From contig JAGAMG010000017.1 in the NCBI GenBank assembly GCA_017624835.1, positions 1-37,580 on the forward strand: a stretch of DNA of 37,580 bases, in the 5' to 3' direction. Source of the DNA: Lachnospiraceae bacterium. GTDB lineage: Bacteria > Bacillota > Clostridia > Lachnospirales > Lachnospiraceae. The notes below the pieces were generated by a model that did no database searches, was not told where the DNA came from, and saw only the letters and a program-made list of their open reading frames with translations. Positions 8,760 to 17,493 of this stretch are shown piece by piece (position 1 is the stretch's first letter; the number at the start of each line of letters is the position of its first letter). Position numbers and translations under genes: made by a program.

Positions 8760-9197
8760 TTAGTTTTTCGCTGCTTCAGAATATTTTTCTTCACAGTACT
8801 TACAACGGTATACTTCTTTTTTCTCGTCAGCCAGAACAAAGATGTGAGGAAGTCCCTGCTCGATGGAAGTAATACATCTGGGGTTGTGACATTTGATAAC
8901 ATTTTTAATCTGCTTGGGAAGGACAAGCTCCTTTTTAGCTACGATTTCACCGTTTTTAATTACATTTACGGTGATGTTGTGGTCGAGAAATGCCAATACA
9001 TCCAAATCCATAGTATCAATATCACATTCTACCTTCAAAATATCTTTCTTTCCCATTTTGTTGCTACGGGCATTTTTGATAATTGCAACAGTACAGTCCT
9101 GCTTATCTAACTGTAAATGCTCGTACAGGGAAAGGCTTTTGCCGGCTTTAATATGGTCGAGAACGAAGCCTTCTTCGATTTTTCCTACATTTAACAT
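8760..9197 (-). CDS. pyrI: Aspartate carbamoyltransferase regulatory subunit
   Basis: A 145-residue protein, the regulatory subunit that binds nucleotide effectors and holds the PyrB trimers together. The allosteric domain (VGKIEEGFVLDHIKAGKSL, KMGKKDILKVE) and the zinc domain (KCHNPRCITS ... YRCKYCEEKY) are both visible with all four zinc cysteines. AGGGAGG lies 6 bp before the ATG. It follows pyrB by 17 bp in one operon. Since pyrB upstream is frameshifted in this sequence, PyrI would have no partner unless the frameshift is an assembly error. Confidence 0.96.
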   Translation of the reverse strand: MLNVGKIEEGFVLDHIKAGKSLSLYEHLQLDKQDCTVAIIKNARSNKMGKKDILKVECDIDTMDLDVLAFLDHNITVNVIKNGEIVAKKELVLPKQIKNVIKCHNPRCITSIEQGLPHIFVLADEKKEVYRCKYCEEKYSEAAKN

Positions 9198-9214
9198 AAG
9201 TAATCCTCCCTTTT

Positions 9215-10128
9215 TTAAACTGTGATTTCAAGTAGTGTCAATATCAATGCCATTCTTACATAAACACCGTACTGTGCCTGCTTGAAATAGGCGGCACGGG
9301 GGTCATCATCCACTTCCACAGAAATCTCATTTACTCGGGGAAGGGGATGGAGCACCAGCATATCTTCTTTGGCAAGAGCCAGCTTGTCTTTGTCCAGAAT
9401 GTAAAAGTCTTTCAAACGAATATAGTCTTCTTCGTTGAAGAAACGTTCCTTTTGAACGCGAGTCATGTAGAGGAAGTCTAGCTGGGGCATTACATTTTCC
9501 AGACGAATCACTTCTTCATAGGGAATATTCTTTTCCTTTAGCATATCGGTAATATAGTCGGGTACTCGTAACTCCTGGGGGGAGATAAAGATAAAACGAA
9601 TCCCTTCATAGCGAACCAAAGCATTAATCAGAGAGTGAACGGTACGACCGAATTTCAAGTCACCGCACAGACCGATAGTAAAGTTGCTTAAGGTGTTTTT
9701 CATGCTGCGGATGGTAAGCAAATCAGTTAAGGTCTGGGTGGGATGCTGATGTCCGCCGTCACCTGCGTTGATTACAGGAATACCGGATTTTTCAGCGGCA
9801 ACCATGGGCGCACCCTCTTTGGGATGACGCATAGCGCAGATATCTGCATAGGCTGAAATTACACGGATGGTATCGGATACACTTTCACCCTTGGTAGCAG
9901 AAGAGGAAGCTGCATCGGAAAGCCGATAACACGTCCCCCCAATCTGGTCATTGCAGATTCAAAGCTTAAACGGGTACGGGTGCTGGGCTCGTAGAAGCAG
10001 GTTGCAAGAATTTTGTCATCACAGGCATGCGCATACTTTTTCGGATTTTTTTCAATATCGTTGGCAAGGTCGAAGAGCTTGTCCAATTCTTCTGTTGTAA
10101 AGTCCAAGGGACTCATTAAATGTCTCAT
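9215..10128 (-). pseudogene. pyrB: Aspartate carbamoyltransferase catalytic subunit, interrupted by a one-base frameshift
   Basis: PyrB transfers the carbamoyl group to aspartate in pyrimidine synthesis. Two open pieces in different frames make one full-length protein: the N-terminal part (9859-10128, start ATG at 10128 with GGAGG 5 bp before; [10 protein letters not shown], carbamoyl phosphate motif STRTRLSFE) and the C-terminal part (9215 to beyond 9832; [30 protein letters not shown]). Near 9919-9921 the minus strand reads GGC TTT CCG where GGC TTT TCC GAT is expected; adding one base to the run of three restores [16 protein letters not shown] and the rest. All else is conserved, and pyrI downstream is intact, so a sequencing or assembly error, or a very recent mutation, is likely. 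Confidence 0.9.
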
Positions 10129-10177
10129 ATTTCCTCCATTCTGCCATTTTGGCAACTGTTTTTCATAGAAAGCTGCA

Positions 10178-10209
10178 TAGAAAAGCCGAAGAGAAAAATC
10201 CCTTCGACT
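10178..10209 (-). terminator. Terminator of the nitroreductase gene
   Basis: On the minus strand, AGTCGAAG and CTTCGGCT (plus-strand 10202-10209 and 10184-10191) form an 8-bp stem with one G-T pair and are followed by TTTTCT. It lies directly downstream of the nitroreductase stop and separates that gene from pyrB. Confidence 0.72.
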
Positions 10210-10214
10210 CTTAT

Positions 10215-10751
10215 TTACTTATAGGATAATAAATCCTCCACAGTTTTACGTCTGGGAGCAACGGGAGCTTCAGCGGGATAGCCAATAGGAATTAAGGCAA
10301 TTAAATCTCTATCCTCGGGAATCTCCAATAATTTAGAAGCTTCTTCATGGTCAAAAATACCCATGATAACAGTTCCAAGACCCTGCTCATATGCAGCGAG
10401 ACAAAATGCTTCGCTGGCAACACCTGCATCATACATCTGCCAGGAGTCACCACGATGAGTGGTATGGGAACCGTCTCTTTCAAAACCACTTCTGCCCTTG
10501 ATAACAGTAACTGCAATTACCATGGGAGCGTTTTCCATAATCTTTCCGTTATTGGGGAAAGTGGAAGTACATGCAGCAAGCTTTGCTTTGGTCTCACCTT
10601 CTACAGCAATGTAGCGGACAATCTGAGTGTGTTTCCAGCTGGGAGCGTAGGAAGCTGTTTCAACAATCTGTTCCAACAATTCATGGGAAACAGGCTGTTC
10701 GGTAAATTGACGAATACTTCTGCGCCCTGTAATACATTCTTTTGCGGTCAT
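10215..10751 (-). CDS. Nitroreductase-family flavoprotein
   Basis: A 178-residue member of the FMN-dependent nitroreductase family. The FMN phosphate-binding start is clear ([15 protein letters not shown]), followed by [15 protein letters not shown] and the C-terminal [23 protein letters not shown] typical of the group. These enzymes reduce nitro compounds, quinones or enones with NAD(P)H; the substrate here cannot be told. GGAGGG sits 7 bp before the ATG, and a good promoter lies upstream. It is a single-gene unit with its own terminator. Confidence 0.92.
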   Translation of the reverse strand: MTAKECITGRRSIRQFTEQPVSHELLEQIVETASYAPSWKHTQIVRYIAVEGETKAKLAACTSTFPNNGKIMENAPMVIAVTVIKGRSGFERDGSHTTHRGDSWQMYDAGVASEAFCLAAYEQGLGTVIMGIFDHEEASKLLEIPEDRDLIALIPIGYPAEAPVAPRRKTVEDLLSYK

Positions 10752-10780
10752 GAATCTGCCCTCCTGAATACATTTTTATT

Positions 10781-10809
10781 ATGATACCATTTCTGGGCGG
10801 GAGTTGCAA
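10781..10809 (-). promoter_or_regulatory. Sigma-A-type promoter of the nitroreductase gene
   Basis: Read on the minus strand: TTGCAA, a 17-bp spacer, then TATCAT, ending 30 bp upstream of the start codon. Both boxes are close to consensus. Confidence 0.65.
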
Positions 10810-10877
10810 TTGGTTATTTGTAGAAATATGAATATTTTTTGCGAGAAATGACAGAGCATTCTATTATGAAATCTTCC

Positions 10878-10906
10878 TTGCTGTTTATAGAGAAATAGGG
10901 TATACT
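10878..10906 (+). promoter_or_regulatory. Sigma-A-type promoter of the PH-domain gene
   Basis: TTGCTG, a 17-bp spacer and TATACT, about 90 bp upstream of the start. The leader between them holds a perfect 7-bp hairpin (GAAATCC/GGATTTC, 10930-10946, 3-nt loop) with no T run, so it is not a terminator. Confidence 0.65.
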
Positions 10907-10996
10907 ATGAAGTAATGAGAAGCGGCGAGGAAATCCTACGGATTTCTAAGTTTGGCTCGGGAGTTTCTGTAATTATACAATGAAAGGATGACAGCC

Positions 10997-11371
10997 ATGG
11001 AATTTGTTGAAAGAAAACGCTGGGTATTTTTGGGATTGCCTTTTACATTTACAAAGTATACCATTAAAGAGGATATGCTTACCATTCAATCCGGTTTGTT
11101 AAAGACGGTTGAAAATGATTGTTATATGTATAAGGTGCAGGATGTACAGCATACAGCCACTTTGTTTGAAAAAATGTTTAAGCTGGGGACTATTGTATGT
11201 CATACCGGTGACACCACTCATCCGCAGTTGGTGTTGGAGCATATTAAAAATTCCAAGGTGATTAAGGATTTTATCTTAAAACAGTCCGAGGAAGCAAGAA
11301 TTAAGAGACGTACAGTGAATATGCTGGATATTGGTTCCGGTGATATGGCTGATATGGATGAAGTAGAATAA
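10997..11371 (+). CDS. Small PH-domain-like protein
   Basis: About 124 residues. The core (KYTIKEDMLTIQSGLLKTVENDCYMYKVQDVQHTATLFEKMFKLGTIVCHTGDTTHPQLVLEHIKN) matches the bacterial PH domain (bPH2/YdbS-like) seen in many small Firmicutes proteins, but without the membrane helices that normally precede it. The charged C-terminus is ~30 residues. I prefer the ATG at 10997 because AAAGGA is 8 bp upstream; an in-frame ATG at 10988 overlaps that site. A hairpin with a short T run separates it from the MATE gene. The binding partner is unknown. Confidence 0.75.
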   Translation: MEFVERKRWVFLGLPFTFTKYTIKEDMLTIQSGLLKTVENDCYMYKVQDVQHTATLFEKMFKLGTIVCHTGDTTHPQLVLEHIKNSKVIKDFILKQSEEARIKRRTVNMLDIGSGDMADMDEVE

Positions 11372-11383
11372 AAGGATTTCATG

Positions 11384-11413
11384 AGACGGGGCCTTAACAG
11401 GTCCTGTCTTTTA
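11384..11413 (+). terminator. Hairpin with short T run between PH-domain and MATE genes
   Basis: AGACGGGGCCT (11384-11394) and AGGTCCTGTCT (11399-11409) form an 11-bp stem with two G-T pairs and a TAAC loop, followed by TTTT. It lies only 15 bp before the MATE start codon and close to its ribosome binding site, so it may be a partial terminator or limit MATE expression. Confidence 0.6.
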
Positions 11414-11427
11414 GGGAGAAGAAATTT

Positions 11428-12804
11428 ATGGAACTTGATATGACGAAGGGCAAGCCTGCCGGATTAATTGTAAAATTTATTATTCCTATTATCATAGGAA
11501 ATATTTTTCAGCAGATGTATAGTATGGTGGATACCATTATTGTGGGACGTTTTGTTGGCGTGGATGCTTTGGCGGCGGTTGGAGCAACCGGCTCCATTAC
11601 TTTTTTGATTTTGGGATTTACGCAAGGTATGACAACGGGTTTTACGGTTTTGACAGCTCAACGCTTTGGTGCAGGAGACCGGGAAGGAATGCAGAAAAGT
11701 ATCGGAAGTGCAGCAGTGCTGTCCGTGATTGTTACCATTGTGATGACCATTATCAGTATGTGCGGAATGGATTGGTTGCTTACTGTGATGAATACGCCGG
11801 ACAATATTTATGATATGACCAAGTCCTATATTATGATTATCTGTGCCGGTATTTGCTGTAATGTATTGTATAATTTATTGGCAAGTATTTTGCGAGCCAT
11901 CGGAAATAGTGTGGTACCGCTGGTGCTTTTGTTGATTTCCTCAGTAACTAATATTGTATTAGACTATGTACTGATTGTTTATGGAAATATGGGAGTAGCA
12001 GGAGCAGCCTATGCAACTATTATTTCCCAAGGCTTATCCGGTGTACTTTGTCTGATTTATATTATGAAGGCAGTCCCCACTCTACATGTGGAATGGCGGC
12101 ATTATAAATTGGAGGAGCAGTGTGTACGCAATCAGCTTTCTGTGGGAATCCCCATGGCATTACAGTTTTCCATTACAGCAATAGGAACGATTTTGGTGCA
12201 AACGGCGCTGAATTTGTTAGGTTCTACTGTAGTAGCATCCTATTCTGTATCCTGCAAGGTGGAGCAGTTGGTAACACAGCCTTTCGCAGCAATGGGAGTT
12301 ACCATGGCTACCTATTGTGCTCAAAATCGTGGAATTAATGACTTAAACAGAATTCAAAAGGGTGTGAAGGTTGCCAATATTATGTCCGGCATTTATGCAG
12401 TGATTATTTTTGGAGTAGTATATCAGATATTGCCTTATGCAATTCGTCTGTTTATTACAGAGGATATTGAATTGGTTTATGGTTATGCCAAGACCTATAT
12501 TATAATTTGCGGCGTGTTCTTTATTCCCTTGGGAATGATTTTTATTTTCCGCAATGCCCTGCAGGGATGCGGATTTGGTTTTATGCCCATGATGGGTGGT
12601 GTGGTAGAGCTTGTCAGCCGATGTGTGGCGGCTTTTGTGGCAGCAAAGCTGCTTAGCTATGAGGGTGTCTGTCTGGCAAATGCCAGCGCATGGCTTACAG
12701 CGGGAATTTTCCTCTGGATTGCTTACCGTGTGCTGATGAAGAAGATGGTGGCTGATAAAAAGCTGCATCAGCAACAGATGGAGACAGAATCCGCTCAAAT
12801 ATAA
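11428..12804 (+). CDS. MATE-family multidrug/cation efflux transporter
   Basis: A 458-residue polytopic protein with the usual twelve membrane helices in two pseudo-repeated halves. Family features are plain: IPIIIGNIFQQMYSMVDTIIVGRFVG at the N-terminus, GATGSITFLILGFTQGMTTGFTVLTAQ, and the second-half QNRG and FRNALQG motifs. MATE proteins export drugs or metabolites using a proton or sodium gradient; the substrate is unknown. GGGAGAAG lies before the ATG. Its last 110 bp overlap the antisense end of the next gene. Confidence 0.93.
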   Translation: MELDMTKGKPAGLIVKFIIPIIIGNIFQQMYSMVDTIIVGRFVGVDALAAVGATGSITFLILGFTQGMTTGFTVLTAQRFGAGDREGMQKSIGSAAVLSVIVTIVMTIISMCGMDWLLTVMNTPDNIYDMTKSYIMIICAGICCNVLYNLLASILRAIGNSVVPLVLLLISSVTNIVLDYVLIVYGNMGVAGAAYATIISQGLSGVLCLIYIMKAVPTLHVEWRHYKLEEQCVRNQLSVGIPMALQFSITAIGTILVQTALNLLGSTVVASYSVSCKVEQLVTQPFAAMGVTMATYCAQNRGINDLNRIQKGVKVANIMSGIYAVIIFGVVYQILPYAIRLFITEDIELVYGYAKTYIIICGVFFIPLGMIFIFRNALQGCGFGFMPMMGGVVELVSRCVAAFVAAKLLSYEGVCLANASAWLTAGIFLWIAYRVLMKKMVADKKLHQQQMETESAQI

Positions 12805-13186
12805 GTCCTGCTCCAAACCAAAAGGGAGCATAATCCAAACGGATTAATCTGCGGATATGCCAGCGGCAGTGTCCATAGTCCCAGGGACAGAGTTTGTGTT
12901 TAGAAAGAAGACTTCCGGTCAGAAATTCTGTAGAAAAAATCAGGCTCATATAGGTGATTCCCCGTATCCAAAAGGGTTTGTGACGAAGCAGGCGGCTGAT
13001 GGGAGTTAGAAATGCAGCACAGCCGTAGATGGGGAACATCCATAGAGAGGTTTGTCCTCGAAGCTCCATGTTTCTGCATCGGAGTGAATGGAGTGCGGTA
13101 AAGATAATTTCCATACACCAGCCAATGGTACCACAGCGGATAAAATCCTTTGTAAATTTTGGTAAGATTCTTTTTATGGTATTCAT
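12695..13186 (-). CDS. Small PF06541-like membrane protein, convergent overlap with the MATE gene
   Basis: A 163-residue protein. Residues ~10-130 look like the PF06541 membrane domain (GTIGWCMEIIFTAL, LRGQTSLWMFPIYGCAAFL, IRGITYMSLIFSTEFLTGSLL, CPWDYG, RLDYAPFWFGAGLIFERIL), the same family as 4589-5638 but without its coiled coil. The final ~30 residues (SPSVADAAFYQPPSSSSAHG...) are low complexity, lie antisense to the MATE 3' end and do not look like the family; the original stop was probably lost. The ribosome binding site is moderate. Function unknown. Confidence 0.72.
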   Translation of the reverse strand: MNTIKRILPKFTKDFIRCGTIGWCMEIIFTALHSLRCRNMELRGQTSLWMFPIYGCAAFLTPISRLLRHKPFWIRGITYMSLIFSTEFLTGSLLSKHKLCPWDYGHCRWHIRRLIRLDYAPFWFGAGLIFERILSPSVADAAFYQPPSSSSAHGKQSRGKFPL

Positions 13187-13292
13187 GGGTAAAGAGTCCT
13201 TTCCGAAAAGATAATTTGAAATTATTATGGGCTGTTTGAAAGAAATTTAATCATATCAGAATAGATTTTGTAATAGGGATAATGAGGTTATT

Positions 13293-14579
13293 ATGAACTA
13301 TAATGAAGCATTGGAATATGTGGAATCCTTAAATCAATATGGTATTGTACCGGGACTTGAAAGTATTCGGGAGCTGTGTAGGCGCATGGGGAACCCTCAG
13401 AATGGTCTTAAATTTGTCCATATTGCGGGAACCAACGGTAAAGGTTCGGTACTTGCTTATGTTTCCACTGTTTTACGTTGTGCAGGATATAAGGTGGGAA
13501 GATATATATCGCCTGTTATTTTTGAATATAGGGAAAAGATTCAGGTAGGAAAGCGTTCCATATCCAAGGCAGCATTATGTGAAGGGTTGGAGTTAATTCA
13601 AGGGATATGTGAGGGAATGGTAAAGGATGGTTTTCATCATCCTACTCCCTTTGAGGTGGAAACGGCTTTGGCTTTTTGGTATTTTGCAAGAGAAGCATGT
13701 GATATTGTGGTATTGGAAACGGGTATGGGTGGAAAAATGGATGCTACTAATCTGATAGCCACTACTCAGATAGCAGTGCTTACTTCTATTGGAATGGATC
13801 ATATGCAGTTTTTGGGGAAGAATTTGGAAGAAATTGCAGCTCAGAAGGCTGGAATTATCAAAGATGGCTGCGCTGTAGTAAGCCTGTTGCAAAAGCCGGA
13901 GGCTATGTCCGTTATTGAGAACCTTTGCAGTCAAAAGAATTGTGACCTTTGGGTGGCTGATTCCGGGAAAGCAACCCATATTCGCTATGGTATGGAAAAG
14001 CAGTCCTTTGATTATGCTGATTACAAAAAGCTGGAGATTACTTTGGCAGGAAAATTTCAGATAGATAATGCAGTATTAGCAATAGAGGTACTAAAAGCAC
14101 TTGGTAAACGAGGATTTCCGGTCTCGGAGAAGACACTTCGAAAGGGACTTAAGGAAACACAGTGGAGAGGAAGATTTTCCTTACTTGCAAAAAAGCCTTA
14201 TTTTATTGTGGATGGTGCTCATAATGAGGATGCAGCACAAAAATTGGCAGATTCCATAGAATTCTATTTTACAAACAGGCGAATTGTTTATATAATGGGA
14301 ATATTAAGAGATAAGGATTATGAGAAGGTCATTGGGTTAACGGAAAAGTATGCAGACCAGATTATTACAGTGACTCCACCCAGTCCGCGTGCAATGCATT
14401 CCTACGAGTTGGCGCAGGAGATTGCAAAGGTGCATCCTAATGTGAGCGCAGTGGATAGTCTGGAAGAGGCTGTAGAAATGAGTTACCTTCTGGCAGGAAA
14501 GGATGATGTAATTATCGCCTTTGGATCCTTATCCTATTTGGGAAATTTGATGAATTTGATAGAACATAGAAAGAAATAA
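13293..14579 (+). CDS. folC: Bifunctional folylpolyglutamate/dihydrofolate synthase
   Basis: A 428-residue Mur-ligase-type enzyme that adds glutamate to dihydropteroate or folates using ATP. The P-loop HIAGTNGKGSVLAYVS is at ~residues 43-58, followed by GRYISPVI, the metal-binding ETGMGGKMDATN region, and the C-terminal domain (WRGRFSLLAKKPYFIVDGAHNEDA, IMGILRDKDY). Length is normal for FolC. It is the first gene of a five-gene plus-strand folate operon; the next gene begins 55 bp after its stop. Confidence 0.96.
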   Translation: MNYNEALEYVESLNQYGIVPGLESIRELCRRMGNPQNGLKFVHIAGTNGKGSVLAYVSTVLRCAGYKVGRYISPVIFEYREKIQVGKRSISKAALCEGLELIQGICEGMVKDGFHHPTPFEVETALAFWYFAREACDIVVLETGMGGKMDATNLIATTQIAVLTSIGMDHMQFLGKNLEEIAAQKAGIIKDGCAVVSLLQKPEAMSVIENLCSQKNCDLWVADSGKATHIRYGMEKQSFDYADYKKLEITLAGKFQIDNAVLAIEVLKALGKRGFPVSEKTLRKGLKETQWRGRFSLLAKKPYFIVDGAHNEDAAQKLADSIEFYFTNRRIVYIMGILRDKDYEKVIGLTEKYADQIITVTPPSPRAMHSYELAQEIAKVHPNVSAVDSLEEAVEMSYLLAGKDDVIIAFGSLSYLGNLMNLIEHRKK

Positions 14580-14634
14580 CATATGTTATATATGAAAAGT
14601 AGTGTATTGTTACAAGGAGAAAGGCTGAGACAGT

Positions 14635-15195
14635 ATGATAAATCATGAAAAAGTGAAAGAAGCAATTAAAATGCTTTTAGAGGGCATTGGCGAGGATGTA
14701 AACAGGGAAGGCTTGTTGGATACACCGGATAGAATTGCCAGAATGTATGAAGAAATCTGTGGTGGCATGGATGAGGATGCGGGAGAGCATTTAAGTCGAG
14801 TGTTTTCCGTAGATAATAATGAGATGGTATTGGAAAAGGATATTGTATTTTATTCCACCTGCGAGCATCATTTAATGCCTTTTTATGGAAAGGCTCATGT
14901 GGCCTATATTCCGAACGGAAAGGTGGTAGGTTTAAGTAAGCTTGCCAGAACCGTGGAGGTTTATGCAAAACGTTTGCAGATTCAGGAGCAGATGACAGGA
15001 CAAATTGCAGAAGCAATTATGGAACATTTAGAGCCCCAGGGCGTTATGGTTATGTTGGAGGCAGAGCATATGTGCATGACTATGCGTGGCATCAAAAAGC
15101 CCGGAAGTAAAACTGTAAGCATTGCCTGTCGTGGATGCTTTGAGGAGGATGTGAATTTACAGAATCGCTTTTTCCAGATGGTAAAGAATGGATAA
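14635..15195 (+). CDS. folE: GTP cyclohydrolase I
   Basis: A 186-residue enzyme that opens GTP to 7,8-dihydroneopterin triphosphate, the first step to folate. The zinc and catalytic signatures are intact: [39 protein letters not shown], and [12 protein letters not shown] with the second zinc cysteine. Length matches type I enzymes. AAGGAG precedes the start. It is in the folate operon directly before an HD phosphohydrolase gene. Confidence 0.97.
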   Translation: MINHEKVKEAIKMLLEGIGEDVNREGLLDTPDRIARMYEEICGGMDEDAGEHLSRVFSVDNNEMVLEKDIVFYSTCEHHLMPFYGKAHVAYIPNGKVVGLSKLARTVEVYAKRLQIQEQMTGQIAEAIMEHLEPQGVMVMLEAEHMCMTMRGIKKPGSKTVSIACRGCFEEDVNLQNRFFQMVKNG

Positions 15196-15222
15196 ATAAA
15201 AGAAAGCAGTGGTATAGAATAT

Positions 15223-15705
15223 ATGGACAGAGTTGATAAAATATTAAAGCATCCTTTGTTTCAAAAAAATTTAGAGGAAAATAATACGGCAGAAGCAGAC
15301 AGACGCTTCTGCCGTCATGATATCCGTCATTTTTTAGATGTGGCACGGATTGCCACCATTTTAAACCTGCAAGAAAACTTGCAAATTTCAAAAGAATTGG
15401 TTTATGCGGCTGCATTATTGCATGATTTGGGTAAACATATGCAGTATTCAGAAGGGATTCCTCATGAAAAATCCAGTGCAGAAATTGCACCATTTATCTT
15501 AAAGGATTGTAATTTTGACGAAAAAGAAACGTGTGTTATTGTTGAAGCTATTCTGACACATAGGGATGAAAAGGTTGCTACAGAAAGAAATTTAAAAGGA
15601 ATACTTTACAGGGCAGATAAGGCAAGCAGAGCCTGTTTTGCCTGTGAAGCAGAGGCGGATTGTAACTGGAAGGAGGGAAAGAAGAATCTTACTATTAAAT
15701 ACTAA
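15223..15705 (+). CDS. HD-domain phosphohydrolase in the folate operon
   Basis: A 160-residue HD-superfamily protein. The metal ligands expected of an active enzyme are visible: H36 (IRHFLDVAR), H67-D68 (LLHDLGKH), H81, H113 (ILTHRDEK) and D132 (RADKASR). A short cysteine cluster follows (C138, C141, C147 in RACFACEAEADCNW). It lies 27 bp after folE and 76 bp before folP, exactly where a dihydroneopterin triphosphate dephosphorylating enzyme would be needed. The operon has no Nudix gene for that step. Archaeal MptB shows that HD enzymes can act on related pterin phosphates. The role is inferred from position; a general nucleotide phosphatase is the alternative. Confidence 0.85.
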   Translation: MDRVDKILKHPLFQKNLEENNTAEADRRFCRHDIRHFLDVARIATILNLQENLQISKELVYAAALLHDLGKHMQYSEGIPHEKSSAEIAPFILKDCNFDEKETCVIVEAILTHRDEKVATERNLKGILYRADKASRACFACEAEADCNWKEGKKNLTIKY

Positions 15706-15781
15706 TATTGCTGTAAGCGATATTATGGATGATAGGACTTGAGTAACAGGATTATAATGACAGGAAGGACGATATATAGGA

Positions 15782-16594
15782 ATGAGAATAGGAAATAGGG
15801 AGTTTCATACAAAAGAGCATACCTATGTAATGGGTATTTTAAACATGACGCCGGATTCTTTTTCCGATGGGGGAAAATGGAATGACAGGGATAGAGCCTT
15901 GTATCATGTGGAGTCCATGATATCGGAAGGTATGGATATTTTGGATATTGGCGGAGAGTCCACCAGACCGGGATATACTCTTCTTTCTGAGGAAGAGGAA
16001 ATAGAGCGGGTGGTGCCCGTTATTGAGGCGGTAAAGAGTCGATTTGATATTCCGGTTTCTCTGGATACCTATAAAGGGAAGGTTGCAGCGGCAGGTATTC
16101 TGGCGGGAGCAGATATGATTAATGATATTTGGGGACTAAAATATGATGATAAAATAGCGAATGTTATTTCTGAGAGTAAGCTTCCTTGCTGTTTAATGCA
16201 CAATCGTAAGGAGAATTTCTATCAAAATTTTGTGCAGGAGGTTAGAACAGAACTGACTGAGTCAATCAAAATTGCAGAGGAAGCAGGTATTTCGGAGGAT
16301 AAAATTATTTTAGACCCGGGAGTTGGATTTGGAAAAAGCTATGAGCAGAATTTAGAGATTATTAATTCCATGGAAGAATTAAAGACTTTGGGTTATCCCC
16401 TGTTATTGGGCTGTAGCAGAAAATCTGTAATTGGATTAACACTGGATTTACCTGTGGAAGAACGGTTGGAGGGGACTTTGGTAACCACTGTTATGGCAGT
16501 GATAAAGGGTTGTAGCTTCGTGCGGGTTCATGATGTAAAGGAAAATGTAAGAGCAATTCGTATGGCAGAAGCAATATTGAGAGCAAAGGTATAG
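15782..16594 (+). CDS. folP: Dihydropteroate synthase
   Basis: A 270-residue TIM-barrel enzyme that joins 4-aminobenzoate to hydroxymethyl-dihydropterin pyrophosphate; the sulfonamide target. Both family signatures are present: MGILNMTPDSFSDGGKW near the N-terminus and DIGGESTRPGYT. Further along are SLDTYKGKVA, INDIWGL, LDPGVGFGKSYEQN, GCSRKS and the C-terminal FVRVHDVKEN. The Shine-Dalgarno AGGAAGG is 13 bp from the ATG, a little far. It is part of the folate operon. Confidence 0.97.
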   Translation: MRIGNREFHTKEHTYVMGILNMTPDSFSDGGKWNDRDRALYHVESMISEGMDILDIGGESTRPGYTLLSEEEEIERVVPVIEAVKSRFDIPVSLDTYKGKVAAAGILAGADMINDIWGLKYDDKIANVISESKLPCCLMHNRKENFYQNFVQEVRTELTESIKIAEEAGISEDKIILDPGVGFGKSYEQNLEIINSMEELKTLGYPLLLGCSRKSVIGLTLDLPVEERLEGTLVTTVMAVIKGCSFVRVHDVKENVRAIRMAEAILRAKV

Positions 16595-16638
16595 TAAGTG
16601 TATGTATGAATGAGCATAAAATGAAAGGGAGAAGGCGC

Positions 16639-17493
16639 ATGAAGAAACAGAGTATGGTAGCAAGAAAAAATATGGACGAAATCAGAATCGAAAATTTAGA
16701 AGTGTATGCTTATCATGGAGTGTATCAGGAGGAAACTGAAAAGGGACAGCCCTTTTTTGTAAATGCAGTGTTATATACGGATACAACGCCGGCAGCGTTG
16801 ACGGATGAGCTTACTTTGGCTACGAATTATGGTGATGTTTGTCATTTTATTTCAGAATGGATGAAGGAGCATACCTGTCAGTTGATTGAAACGGTGGCGG
16901 AGAATGTGGCAAGGGAGATTCTGCTAAGATATCCTTTGATATTGGAGGTGGATTTGGAAATCCGTAAGCCCAAGGCACCCATAGGTCTGCCCTTTGGCTG
17001 TGTATCGGTAAAAATTCATCGTAGCTGGCATACGGTATATTTATCAATTGGTTCCAATATGGGGGATAGACAGCAGTATTTGGAACAGGCAATTGATGCA
17101 CTAAGGGATCATGCTCAAATAAAGGTTGGAAGAGTTTCGGAGTGGGTGAATACGAAGCCTTACGGGGAAGTGGAGCAGCAGGATTTTTTGAATGGAATTG
17201 TAGAAATACATACTTTGTTGACTCCACAGGAGCTTTTGGAGGAATTACACAGAATTGAAGCGGCAGCCGGTAGAGAACGTCTGGTGCATTGGGGACCCAG
17301 AACCTTGGATTTGGATATTGTTTTCTATGATGATTTGGTTTATGAAGCAAAGGATTTAACAATTCCCCATGTAGATATGGCAAATCGTTATTTTGTGTTA
17401 AAGCCCTTAAGTCAAATGATTCCCTACTATGTGCATCCCGTTATTGGGAAAAACGTGAATCAGTTATTGCAGGAATTAAATAGCGCTGAGTAA
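16639..17493 (+). CDS. folBK: Fused dihydroneopterin aldolase and HPPK (FolB-FolK)
   Basis: About 284 residues in two domains. Residues ~10-135 are dihydroneopterin aldolase (IRIENLEVYAYHGVYQEE, TNYGDVCHFI, LIETVAENVAREIL, KPKAPIGLPFGCVSV). Residues ~140-280 are 6-hydroxymethyl-7,8-dihydropterin pyrophosphokinase (VYLSIGSNMGDRQQYL, WVNTKPYGEVEQQDFLNG, HWGPRTLDLDIVFYDD, IPHVDMANRYFVLKPL). The fusion carries two successive steps before FolP. I prefer the ATG at 16639 because AGGGAG is 7 bp upstream; an in-frame ATG at 16606 would add a basic stretch of 11 residues. The 3' end overlaps the convergent Gx transporter gene by 53 bp. Confidence 0.95.
   Translation: MKKQSMVARKNMDEIRIENLEVYAYHGVYQEETEKGQPFFVNAVLYTDTTPAALTDELTLATNYGDVCHFISEWMKEHTCQLIETVAENVAREILLRYPLILEVDLEIRKPKAPIGLPFGCVSVKIHRSWHTVYLSIGSNMGDRQQYLEQAIDALRDHAQIKVGRVSEWVNTKPYGEVEQQDFLNGIVEIHTLLTPQELLEELHRIEAAAGRERLVHWGPRTLDLDIVFYDDLVYEAKDLTIPHVDMANRYFVLKPLSQMIPYYVHPVIGKNVNQLLQELNSAE

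Noticed and set aside
8844-9225. Plus-strand open frames over pyrI
   Set aside because: They are shadows of pyrI, which is fully conserved on the minus strand including its zinc cysteines.
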